From Terriglobia bacterium (GTDB lineage Bacteria > Acidobacteriota > Terriglobia > Bryobacterales > Bryobacteraceae), in NCBI GenBank assembly GCA_020073445.1, contig JAIQFE010000003.1:124001-188000 (forward strand): a stretch of 64,000 bases of DNA. Reading direction: 5' to 3'. Positions 10,098 to 18,029 of this stretch are shown one piece after another; position 1 is the first letter of the stretch; every line of letters starts with the position of its first letter. The translations under genes were made by a program, and so were the position numbers. The notes beneath the pieces were generated by a model. That model was not told where the DNA came from, ran no database searches, and worked only from the letters and a program-made list of their open reading frames with translations.

Positions 10098-10979
10098 ATG
10101 CAAGAATCTTTCCGGATCGGCCTGGTGCAAACCAGCTGCTCGCTGGATCCGAACGAGAATCTGGAAAAGACGGTTTGGAAAGTTCGCGAGGCCGCGGCGC
10201 GTGGAGCGCAGGTCATCTGCCTGCAGGAGCTGTTCCGGTCGCAGTACTTTTGCCGCGAGGAGAACGCCGAGTTGTTCGCATTGGCCGAATCCATCCCGGG
10301 GCCTTCCACCGAAGTTCTAGGCAAGCTGGCACGCGAGCTTAAGGTTGTCATCGTCGCGTCGTTGTTCGAACGCCGCGCCGCGGGCCTCTATCACAATACT
10401 GCTGCCGTACTCGGTCCAGATGGGGAAATCGCCGGATTGTACCGGAAAATGCACATTCCGGACGATCCGCTGTATTTCGAGAAATACTATTTCACACCGG
10501 GCGATCTGGGCTTCGGCAGCGTCGAGACGCCGTATGGCCGGCTTGGCGTGCTGGTCTGCTGGGATCAGTGGTATCCGGAAGGCGCGCGAATCGCTGCGCT
10601 CTCAGGCGCTGACCTCTTGGTGTATCCCACTGCGATCGGCTGGCATCCTTCCGAGAAAGCTCAGTATGGGGCCGCGCAGCTGGACGCCTGGCGCACGATC
10701 CAGCGTGCGCATGCCATCGCCAACGGCATCTATGTTGCCGCCGTGAACCGCGTGGGCTACGAAGGACCGCCCGAGCACGGACTCGAGTTCTGGGGATCCT
10801 CGTTCGTTGCCGACCCTTTTGGACAAGTCATAGCGCAAGCGTCCTGCGACCAGGAAGAGATCCTGGTTGCGGAGTGTGATCCGCACCGCATGGAGGAAGT
10901 CCGCCGGAACTGGCCGTTTCTGCGCGACCGCCGCATCGATGCTTACGCGCCCATTCTGAAGCGATGGCTCGACAAGTAA
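10098..10979 (+). CDS. aguB: N-carbamoylputrescine amidase
   Basis: This enzyme hydrolyses N-carbamoylputrescine to putrescine, CO2 and ammonia in the cytoplasm. The 293-residue nitrilase-fold protein has the Glu-Lys-Cys triad at E44 (CLQELF), K117 (LYRKMHIPDD) and C154 (VLVCWDQWYPE). The segment HIPDDPLYFEKYYFTPGD is typical of the carbamoylputrescine branch. It overlaps the following aguA by 16 bp, and the two form an operon. Upstream GAAAG sequence could serve as a weak ribosome-binding site. Confidence 0.95.
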   Translation: MQESFRIGLVQTSCSLDPNENLEKTVWKVREAAARGAQVICLQELFRSQYFCREENAELFALAESIPGPSTEVLGKLARELKVVIVASLFERRAAGLYHNTAAVLGPDGEIAGLYRKMHIPDDPLYFEKYYFTPGDLGFGSVETPYGRLGVLVCWDQWYPEGARIAALSGADLLVYPTAIGWHPSEKAQYGAAQLDAWRTIQRAHAIANGIYVAAVNRVGYEGPPEHGLEFWGSSFVADPFGQVIAQASCDQEEILVAECDPHRMEEVRRNWPFLRDRRIDAYAPILKRWLDK

Positions 10980-11977
10980 CCCGTTGGCGGATGCCGGCCG
11001 AATGGGAGCCGCACGAAGCTACCTGGCTCGCCTGGCCCCATGAGAAGTCCGACTGGCCGGGCAAGTTCGCGTCGATCCCATGGCTGTATGGGGAGATTGT
11101 TCGTCACTTGGCGCGCGTCGAATGGGTCCGCATTCTGGTCCAGGATCGCGATGCGGAAGAGGGCGTGCGCAAGATTCTTAAGAAGTGCCACGCCGACCTG
11201 GACGCGGTCGAGTTCTTTCATCACCCGACCAACCGCAGTTGGACGCGCGATTACTGTCCGCTGTTCGTAAAGAAGTCAGGCAAGGTCGCTGCCACTCACT
11301 GGAAGTTTAACGGCTGGGCCAAGTATGACAACTGCCGGGACGACGCGCGCACTCCGGCTGTTATCGCCCGGAAACTAAAGCTGGAACGCCTTGAGACAGG
11401 CCTGGTGCTCGAAGGCGGCAGCATCGACGTCAATGGGGCAGGGAAGCTGCTCACCACCGAAGAATGCCTGCTATCCGACGTGCAGGCGCGCAACCCCGGC
11501 CTCGGCCGCCGCGATCTGGAGAAGGCGTTTCACGATCACCTGGGCATTGACGAAGTCATCTGGCTGAATCGCGGCATTGCCGGCGACGACACGCACGGCC
11601 ACATTGACGATCTGGCTCGCTTCACCGCCACCGACACAATCGTTACGATGGTCGAGCCCGATAAATCGGACGTGAATCATGAGCCGCTCAAGGAAAATCT
11701 GGAGCGTCTCCACGCTCGCAAGGATTTGCATGTGCGGAGCCTGAAGATGCCCGAACCGGTGTATTTCGACGGCCAGCGCCTTCCGGCGAGCTATGCGAAT
11801 TTCTACATCGCCAACAGGCTGGTTCTGGTGCCGACTTTTGGCGATAAGAATGACGCCCCCGCGCTGTGTACGCTCGAGGACTTATTCCCCGATCGCGCCG
11901 TGGTCGGTATCCCTTGCCGCGATCTGGTTCTGGGTCTGGGAACGCTGCATTGCATGACGCAGCAGCAGCCGGCGTGA
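10964..11977 (+). CDS. aguA: Agmatine deiminase
   Basis: This enzyme converts agmatine to N-carbamoylputrescine, the substrate of the product of the overlapping upstream gene aguB. The 337-residue protein has the pentein-fold landmarks: MPAEWEPHEATWLAWPH near the start, the substrate loop NRSWTRDYCPLFV, EGGSIDVNG, GDDTHGHIDDLARF, and the C-terminal catalytic Cys in GLGTLHCMTQQQP. The ATG at 10964 lies inside aguB, so the genes are probably translationally coupled. A REPIN-like element follows immediately. Confidence 0.96.
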   Translation: MARQVTRWRMPAEWEPHEATWLAWPHEKSDWPGKFASIPWLYGEIVRHLARVEWVRILVQDRDAEEGVRKILKKCHADLDAVEFFHHPTNRSWTRDYCPLFVKKSGKVAATHWKFNGWAKYDNCRDDARTPAVIARKLKLERLETGLVLEGGSIDVNGAGKLLTTEECLLSDVQARNPGLGRRDLEKAFHDHLGIDEVIWLNRGIAGDDTHGHIDDLARFTATDTIVTMVEPDKSDVNHEPLKENLERLHARKDLHVRSLKMPEPVYFDGQRLPASYANFYIANRLVLVPTFGDKNDAPALCTLEDLFPDRAVVGIPCRDLVLGLGTLHCMTQQQPA

Positions 11978-11982
11978 AAAGG

Positions 11983-12062
11983 GGGGACAGGCTACTCTGT
12001 CCCCTCGCGTAAACTTGTGACTCTGCGCACGAGCCTGGGAGTGGACAGAGCTGCCTGTCCCC
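11983..12062. repeat. REPIN-like element: two inverted GGGGACAG palindromes
   Basis: Unit 1 (11983-12004) is an imperfect palindrome GGGGACAG-GCTACT-CTGTCCCC. Unit 2 (12041-12062) is GTGGACAG-AGCTGC-CTGTCCCC. Unit 2 is nearly the reverse complement of unit 1, so the pair forms a larger cruciform with a 36-nt spacer. GGGGACAG-type REP units paired in inverse orientation are the standard REPIN form mobilised by RAYT transposases. No RAYT gene is in this window. The element could also terminate aguBA transcription. Confidence 0.65.
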
Positions 12063-12096
12063 TGGCCGCATCGACGCCGGCGAATCTACAGGTGGT

Positions 12097-13869
12097 CTAG
12101 AAAATGAAGCTGACGCCGCCCCGTACCGCTCGTGGAGCGTTAGTGAGCACGGCGCGGTGGCCGTTCGACTGGATGCCGACGTACCCTTGCGCCAGAAGGT
12201 TGCGCAGGTCCACCGTCATCTCCATGTGCATGCCGCCGATCGTCGGAAGCGGCTGGCGGGCATAAACGTTCCAACCAACCTTCTGATCGGTCCTTCCGGT
12301 CAACGATACGTGGATCGGCATCAGAACGTTCGGGTCGGTCCAGCCGTAGCTGGTCGCCAGGTATGTTTTGGTCAAGGGCAGCGACGTATCGGCCTCCACC
12401 GTGACCCAGGGACGAGACGCGTTGCGGACGCCGGATCGAATGCCGTCCCCATTGGTCGCAGGTGCGTCCGGCGAGCCCTGAAGCTGCAAGGCGTCGGTGT
12501 GGCCCGCGGCCACGGAGACTTCAGCATGATCGCCCAGGGCTTGCGTTACGGATGCGGAATAGCCCATCCGGCGATAGTCGCCCACATCGAATACGGTTCC
12601 GAGCGAAGACAGATCCGGTAGCAGGTCACTCGAATCCACTAAACCCGATTCGCCGGACATGAGAAACGCCGCGTCGGACACCTGCTCGGCGTACACCGAG
12701 GCACGGTAGGTACGGGAACCCCGGACGGTCTGATAACCGGCTTCAATCACCTTGTTGCGCTCCACGGCTGCCTGGTTGTCGCGGCGCGAGATGCGCTGCA
12801 TTTGTCCCAGAGCCGCCAGGTCACCGTTGAGGGTCTGGTTCTGCTCGGGGCCACCGGCGATGAGCTCCACGGGCTGCGATCCCGCGCTGACAGCCAGCTG
12901 TACGGCGCTCTTGTCTCCCAGATCGTAGGTCGCCCGCGCGAACGGATTCACATGGTTCACACGGCCGAAGAGCGAGATCGATTCCAGGCTGACGCCGTAT
13001 TCCAGATGGATGATGTCCAGGAATTCCAGCTTGTCGAATGTGGAGATCGAGGCTGTGCGCAGCGCCGGCGTGTTCGAGCCAAGCCCCCCCGATCCCATCA
13101 GGCTGGGCAGATAGATCTGCCGGGCGGTCAGGGCCAACTGCGGACCTTCCCCGGTTTGATCGTCGCGGCGATAGGTGGCCCGGAAGCCGGCCGACGGAAG
13201 CCCGCTGGCTGCGTACCCCACATTCCCGCTTAGATGGACCTTGGACGTTCCGTTCACCGAGGTGGCCAGCACGAAGGCCGTCCCCAGGTCCTGGGAGGCG
13301 CCGCTGAACGGATCGGCGTCGCCGGCCGAAACCTTCACCAGAGCGGTGGTGCCGGAGAAGAGGGATGCCATGGAATTCTTCGAGGAACTGGTCTGGGGAA
13401 GCAATCGCAGAACCGGCCGCGTCGCATGAGAAGTGCGCAGCACCCACTTCCAGGAATCGCTCATGAGCGCACCTTCGGGGGAACTGAGGGGAACCAGCTC
13501 AATGGTGCTCAGCGCGCTTGCCAGCTGGATCTTGAGCAGGTTCTCGGATCCGGCCAGAACCGAGATATTGCGCCGCGCCGGCACGAAGCTCGCCAGGCTG
13601 ACGCCGATGGAGTAGATGTCCGGCGCCAGACTATCGAATACAAACCTGCCGTCCTGATTGCTTAGGCCGCGCCGGAGGAGTTCATCGTAGCGGTTGTAGA
13701 GAGAGACCACCGCGCCCATCTGGACCACACCGGCCGCATTCCGGACTTCGCCAAAAATTTGTCCGGAAAGGGCGGGTGCGAAGATAGCATCCGTATCAGC
13801 CGCGTGCACCGCGGGTGTCAGGCCAACCATGCCTGCGATCAGGCCGAACTTAATAGCAAACTTCGGCAA
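12097..13869 (-). CDS. Carboxypeptidase-regulatory-domain outer membrane protein
   Basis: The 590-residue protein is secreted and probably forms an outer-membrane beta-barrel. It has an N-terminal signal peptide (GLIAGMVGLTPAVHA), then a carboxypeptidase-regulatory-like domain (residues 33-120, GQIFGEVRNAAGVVQMGAVV...NQDGRFVFDSLAPDIY). A long region with alternating polar and hydrophobic strands follows, ending in Phe (GGVSFIF), the usual C-terminal signature for outer-membrane insertion. It lacks a clear TonB plug. The start is TTG 13869 with GAGGAAAG just upstream. Such proteins are abundant in Acidobacteriota. The ligand is unknown. Confidence 0.75.
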   Translation of the reverse strand: MPKFAIKFGLIAGMVGLTPAVHAADTDAIFAPALSGQIFGEVRNAAGVVQMGAVVSLYNRYDELLRRGLSNQDGRFVFDSLAPDIYSIGVSLASFVPARRNISVLAGSENLLKIQLASALSTIELVPLSSPEGALMSDSWKWVLRTSHATRPVLRLLPQTSSSKNSMASLFSGTTALVKVSAGDADPFSGASQDLGTAFVLATSVNGTSKVHLSGNVGYAASGLPSAGFRATYRRDDQTGEGPQLALTARQIYLPSLMGSGGLGSNTPALRTASISTFDKLEFLDIIHLEYGVSLESISLFGRVNHVNPFARATYDLGDKSAVQLAVSAGSQPVELIAGGPEQNQTLNGDLAALGQMQRISRRDNQAAVERNKVIEAGYQTVRGSRTYRASVYAEQVSDAAFLMSGESGLVDSSDLLPDLSSLGTVFDVGDYRRMGYSASVTQALGDHAEVSVAAGHTDALQLQGSPDAPATNGDGIRSGVRNASRPWVTVEADTSLPLTKTYLATSYGWTDPNVLMPIHVSLTGRTDQKVGWNVYARQPLPTIGGMHMEMTVDLRNLLAQGYVGIQSNGHRAVLTNAPRAVRGGVSFIF

Positions 13870-13935
13870 GCTCTTTCCTCGGAGCCCTCAGCCGCGGGAA
13901 CTGCCGGGCGGCTATCTAATCCTGATACTACGCCC

Positions 13936-15621
13936 CTATAGTACCGTAAACGTGGCCGTGGGGCTCAGCGACTCATTCCGCTTCTTGTCCGTCACTTTCA
14001 TCTTCAGCGTGTAATCGCCGGGCGCGAAATTTTGCAGCGGCAATAGCTTCTCGATGACCATCTGCGCCGCGCCGCCCGTCAGCGTGGATAGATCCTCGCT
14101 GAAATCGAAAACCTTCTCGTTGGTGCCGTTCTTGATGACCTCGTACTGAACCTCTCCATCCGCCTTGTGGGTGAGTTTGTCCAGTTCGAAGTTATAGACC
14201 TGCAGGTAGATACCGACCTTCTCATCGCGCCGGAACTTGCCATTCACGCGGGGGCGAACTTTGCTGGCCCCAATGACAAACTGGCCGGTGCCGATGCTGG
14301 TGGTGGGCAACTTCTCGATCGTATCCGCCAGGACCAGGGAACTCATGGCAAGCTGGTCGTCTTCAAACCGTGGAACGTCAAGCCGCTGCTCGTAAGTGGT
14401 GGTGTTGCCGCCGATCACATCCTTCGCCGCGACGGTCAGCCGGTAGACGCCTGGAACCAGGCTGATCTGCTTCTGGTAGATGGCCGAACCCTGGGTCGCC
14501 TGTTGCAGCATTTCCGTGGGGACCGGAGGAATGGATACCACTTCCTCGATCGGGTGGATCACCTGGCGGCGGGTCAGCGTCTCGATCTTGGCATAGATAT
14601 TTACCGCGCCTTCCGAGTAATTGTCCTTCTGTTTGTATTGCAGATCCTTGCGCTCAAACTGAATGGTCAGGTTGGTGAGCACCGTGGAGCCGGTGATCGG
14701 GAAGTAGTCCATGCGGACTTTCATCGGCAGCAGGTTGTACTTGATGGTCGATTGGACCAGGGCTTCCAGATCCTTGAACTTGATGGCGGGAGCCTTCTGC
14801 AGGTTGGTGTATTGCTCCAGCCGGGTGAACTGGTTCATTTTCGCCGGTAGCGGCTGGCCGCCGGTCCCCAGCAGCGTTCCATCCGTGCGCGAGAAACGTT
14901 CGGACTTGTCGGCCAAGCCCAGCTGTTCGTACATCGTCAGGCCGGCGCCGGGAACGCGCGACAGGGCGTCCTTCTCCGACGGGTCCATGGTGATGTGATA
15001 CTCGTTGGTCATGGACGGATCGACGAACTCGATGATCACGTCCGACCCGCAGCACTCCAGATATCGATAGCGCCATCTCTCGTACGGGAAAAACGTGGTC
15101 TCGCCGCCGCCTTCTTCGATATCGCGCTGGCCTGGGCCGCCCGAAGTATGCGAGTCATTCTCGTCCGGCGGGCCGAACTTGATATAGATCTGACCGCGGT
15201 CGGTCTTCCAGCCGGGCACGCCCGAAGCGAACCGGTCATTGGCCCACGCGATCCGGCGATAATGCTCTTCCTTAAATTCGTTTTCCTCAGTGTCGGGTGT
15301 AGGATCGCGGCGCAGCCAGAATTGCTCGATGAACGCCTGCTTTTCATCATCGGTCTGAAGCCGCTTGAAAGCCGTCCGCTCTTCGTCGCTGATGATCCAG
15401 CGGACTTCCTCGTCCAGCCACTTGGCGTAAGGCGATGCCAGCTCTTTGCGCAGGCGTTCCTCCGCCTGGCGCTTCTGCTTGTCCGTCATCGGCTTGGCGA
15501 CGGTTTCTTTCTTTTCCTGACTGGCCTTTTTATTGGCCTTGTCATCCGCCGCCCGAGACCCCACGACAAGAATAAAGACCGCAAGAATGCCGCAAAAAGC
15601 CGACAATACCCTAGACCGCAT
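13936..15621 (-). CDS. GWxTD domain-containing secreted protein
   Basis: The 561-residue protein has an N-terminal signal peptide (MRSRVLSAFCGILAVFILVV), a charged Lys/Glu-rich stretch, then a GWxTD domain with the eponymous motif in GVPGWKTDRGQIYIKFGPPDE around residue 150. Its C-terminal half looks like tandem beta-sandwich domains. The function of GWxTD proteins is not established. They are found in Acidobacteriota and Bacteroidota. I chose ATG 15621 because an AGGTGG ribosome-binding site lies 8 nt upstream and the signal peptide begins there. Confidence 0.88.
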   Translation of the reverse strand: MRSRVLSAFCGILAVFILVVGSRAADDKANKKASQEKKETVAKPMTDKQKRQAEERLRKELASPYAKWLDEEVRWIISDEERTAFKRLQTDDEKQAFIEQFWLRRDPTPDTEENEFKEEHYRRIAWANDRFASGVPGWKTDRGQIYIKFGPPDENDSHTSGGPGQRDIEEGGGETTFFPYERWRYRYLECCGSDVIIEFVDPSMTNEYHITMDPSEKDALSRVPGAGLTMYEQLGLADKSERFSRTDGTLLGTGGQPLPAKMNQFTRLEQYTNLQKAPAIKFKDLEALVQSTIKYNLLPMKVRMDYFPITGSTVLTNLTIQFERKDLQYKQKDNYSEGAVNIYAKIETLTRRQVIHPIEEVVSIPPVPTEMLQQATQGSAIYQKQISLVPGVYRLTVAAKDVIGGNTTTYEQRLDVPRFEDDQLAMSSLVLADTIEKLPTTSIGTGQFVIGASKVRPRVNGKFRRDEKVGIYLQVYNFELDKLTHKADGEVQYEVIKNGTNEKVFDFSEDLSTLTGGAAQMVIEKLLPLQNFAPGDYTLKMKVTDKKRNESLSPTATFTVL

Positions 15622-15717
15622 AGGTTTTTCCACCTGAGTAGATTCTACCCCTGTCTGGGGACGTGAGCAATGGGTATTAGGTTTCAACCAGATGCCGCAT
15701 ACTGAAGGAACGTACTC

Positions 15718-16917
15718 TTGGTCGCTACTGCCATCTTTCTAGGCACTTACGTGGTTTTGGCGCTGGGCCGGATGCCCGGCCTGCGGGTCGACCGCACCGG
15801 CGCTGCCATCATCGGCGCGAGCCTGATGGTGGCCACCAACGTCCTGTCGCTGGACGAGGCCTACCAGGCCATCCACCTGGACACCATCGTCCTGCTGTTC
15901 GGCATGATGATCGTGATCGCGAACCTGCGGCTCTCAGGGTTCTTCAGCCTGGTGGCGGAGTGGACGCTGGAGCACGCTCGTCATCCGATCACCCTCCTGG
16001 CCGCGACCGCCGTGACCGCGGCCGTACTGTCGGCGTTCTTCGTGAACGATACAGTCTGCCTGGTGATGGCGCCGCTGGTGGCCGAAGTGGTCGGGACCCT
16101 GCGGAGGAACGTGATCCCGTATCTGCTTGCCGTGGCCATGGGTTCGAACATTGGCAGCGTGGCGACGCTCACGGGCAATCCGCAGAACATGCTGATCGGC
16201 AGCTATTCAGGGATCGCGTATGGAACGTTCGCGCGAGCGCTGACTCCCGTGGCGGCGGCCGGTGTGGTGGTGCTGATCGCGGTCCTGGCGATTCTCTATC
16301 GCTCCGAATTCTCAGGCGGCACGCGCGTGGAGGTGGCTCCGCGAAGCGTGGCAGTCGACCGCGCGCTGCTGGTGAAATCGCTGGCGGTCACCTTGGGGAT
16401 GGTGGTCTTCTTCTTCGCTGGCTGGCCGATCGCGAAGGTCGCGATCATCGCCGGCGCTTTGCTGCTGATCACGCGGCGCGTTCATCCGGAACAGATCTAC
16501 GCGCAGGTGGATTGGTCGCTGCTGGTGTTGTTCGCGGGGTTGTTCATCGTCGTGGCGGGAATCGAGAAAAGCTCGTTGCAGCCGGACCTGGTGCGGCTGG
16601 CAGGGCAGGCGCATCTCGAGAACGGCGGTGTGCTCAGCGCAGTGGCCGCGCTCCTTTCGAACCTGGTGAGCAATGTTCCGGCGGTGCTGGTATTCAAGCC
16701 CTTCATAGCGCATCTTCCCGATCCTGTGCTGGGCTGGCTGCGTCTTGCGATGGCGTCGACGCTGGCGGGGAACCTGACGATTCTGGGATCGATCGCAAAT
16801 CTGATCGTGGTGGAGAGGTCGCGCGGGGCCGCGGAGATCGGATTCTGGGAATATTCGCGCGCGGGGATACCGGTGGGGCTGATTACAATCGCAATCGGCG
16901 TGTGGATGTTGAGGTAG
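15718..16917 (+). CDS. SLC13/ArsB-NhaD superfamily anion permease
   Basis: The 399-residue polytopic protein has two inverted halves typical of the ion transporter (IT) superfamily. The signature stretch SAFFVNDTVCLVMAPLV and the later GSNIGSVATLTGNPQNMLIG match the citrate/arsenite/Na+ transporter group, and a second SNLVSNVPAVLV occurs in the C-terminal half. It probably moves an organic or inorganic anion, or Na+, across the inner membrane. The specificity is not readable from sequence. The start is TTG 15718 with GAAGGA upstream. Confidence 0.88.
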   Translation: MVATAIFLGTYVVLALGRMPGLRVDRTGAAIIGASLMVATNVLSLDEAYQAIHLDTIVLLFGMMIVIANLRLSGFFSLVAEWTLEHARHPITLLAATAVTAAVLSAFFVNDTVCLVMAPLVAEVVGTLRRNVIPYLLAVAMGSNIGSVATLTGNPQNMLIGSYSGIAYGTFARALTPVAAAGVVVLIAVLAILYRSEFSGGTRVEVAPRSVAVDRALLVKSLAVTLGMVVFFFAGWPIAKVAIIAGALLLITRRVHPEQIYAQVDWSLLVLFAGLFIVVAGIEKSSLQPDLVRLAGQAHLENGGVLSAVAALLSNLVSNVPAVLVFKPFIAHLPDPVLGWLRLAMASTLAGNLTILGSIANLIVVERSRGAAEIGFWEYSRAGIPVGLITIAIGVWMLR

Positions 16918-16986
16918 GCCGTACCTCGTCCGCCAGTGCAGTTGGGCGTGCTCGGCTTTCACCTCGATGCCGTTTGGCGGTAGTCG

Positions 16987-17223
16987 CTACTTCGAGAATT
17001 TTCGCTTCGCAAACCCGACGATCACGACGACCGCCGAGCCAACGAGCAACGAAACTCCAATGAGAATTGGAACGACCGCGGGTTGATAGAGGGGCCGGTC
17101 GAAAATCCATCCTGGAGGGTCGTTCAGGCTGGCTAGGTAGTTCGGGGCTGCGGACCAGAGAAACCCAAGGATCGCGATCGCGAAACCGACTAAGGCGATC
17201 CTCCTGGGCCTCATCGGCTTCAT
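16987..17223 (-). CDS. Small two-helix membrane protein
   Basis: The 78-residue protein has two hydrophobic segments (residues 10-24 and 48-70) and basic ends (MKPMRPRR... and AKRKFSK). I do not recognise a family. It starts 9 bp after the stop of the HIT-domain gene on the same strand, so it is probably the last gene of the rpsA-HU-HIT operon. The hydrophobic pattern and positive-inside charges support a real inner-membrane protein. Confidence 0.6.
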   Translation of the reverse strand: MKPMRPRRIALVGFAIAILGFLWSAAPNYLASLNDPPGWIFDRPLYQPAVVPILIGVSLLVGSAVVVIVGFAKRKFSK

Positions 17224-17232
17224 CGTATCACC

Positions 17233-17715
17233 CTACCCGTTCAGGGCCGCTTTCACCCGATCGTACGTCGTCTCGAGCGTTTCCGGCAGCACGCGCGTCT
17301 CCGAGACCGTGGTCATGAAGCTGCCGTCGCCGGTCCAGCGGGGCAGCACGTGCATGTGGATGTGGCCCGCGACGCCCGCACCCGCCGATTCGCCCACATT
17401 CATCCCGATATTGAGCCCGTCGGGTTGGTAGACCTCGCGCAGAGCTTTCTCCGCGCGCGCGGTCAGCCGCATCATTTCATGGAGAGTCTCTTGTGGAGCC
17501 TCTCCAAGTGTGGCAATGTGCTCGTACGGCACGATCATCAAGTGACCCGTGGTGTACGGATACAGATTCAGGATCAGGAAATTGCGCTCGGCCCGGAGCA
17601 CAATGTAGTTACCGCGATCGTCGGAAGAAGCAGCCTTCTCGCAAAAGATGCAGCTACTCTTCGGACCCGTAGTCGAGACATAGTGGTACCGCCACGGGGT
17701 CCACAAACGGTCCAT
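17233..17715 (-). CDS. HIT domain nucleotide hydrolase or phosphorylase
   Basis: The 160-residue histidine-triad protein has the catalytic motif GHIHMHVLPRW near residue 117. It also has an N-terminal CxxC (SCIFCEK), whose zinc site is seen in the Ap4A phosphorylase-like HIT branch. The start MDRLWTPWRYHYV is typical of this branch. It probably hydrolyses or phosphorolyses dinucleoside polyphosphates or related nucleotides in the cytoplasm. It lies 11 bp after the HU/IHF gene in the rpsA operon. Confidence 0.92.
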   Translation of the reverse strand: MDRLWTPWRYHYVSTTGPKSSCIFCEKAASSDDRGNYIVLRAERNFLILNLYPYTTGHLMIVPYEHIATLGEAPQETLHEMMRLTARAEKALREVYQPDGLNIGMNVGESAGAGVAGHIHMHVLPRWTGDGSFMTTVSETRVLPETLETTYDRVKAALNG

Positions 17716-17726
17716 GCCGGTGCCCG

Positions 17727-18026
17727 TCAGCTCGGCGTGCCCGTTCCGTTCTCCCCGTTGACCAGATCCTTCAGCTCTTTGCTGGGTTTGAAATACGGAA
17801 TCCGCTTCGCCGGAACGTCCACCCGGGCGCCTGTCTTCGGATTTCGGCCCACGCGCGGCTGGCGCTGGCGTGTCCGGAAGCTTCCGAATCCCCGGATTTC
17901 AATCTTGTCGCCGCCTCGCAAGGACTTTACGACGCTGTCGAAAATGGCCTCGACGATTACCTCCGAATCCTTGCGGGTCATCTCCACCACGCGCGAGACC
18001 TCTTCGATCAATTCAGCCTTGGTCAT
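17727..18026 (-). CDS. HU/IHF family DNA-binding protein
   Basis: The 99-residue protein has the full HU/IHF fold. It starts MTKAELIEEVSRVVEMTRKD and contains GDKIEIRGFGSFRTRQRQPRVGRNPKTGARV, the DNA-bending arm whose RNPKTG motif is diagnostic. The spacing and the YFKPSKELKDLV end resemble IHF beta-like proteins. It follows rpsA by only 3 bp, the same order (rpsA then ihfB) seen in many bacteria, which favours an IHF-beta-like role. Confidence 0.95.
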   Translation of the reverse strand: MTKAELIEEVSRVVEMTRKDSEVIVEAIFDSVVKSLRGGDKIEIRGFGSFRTRQRQPRVGRNPKTGARVDVPAKRIPYFKPSKELKDLVNGENGTGTPS

Positions 18027-18029
18027 TTG

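Noticed and set aside
15960-17063. 367-codon open frame on the + strand
   Set aside because: It overlaps the anion permease in another frame. The translation is Arg/Gly/Ala-rich without domain content.
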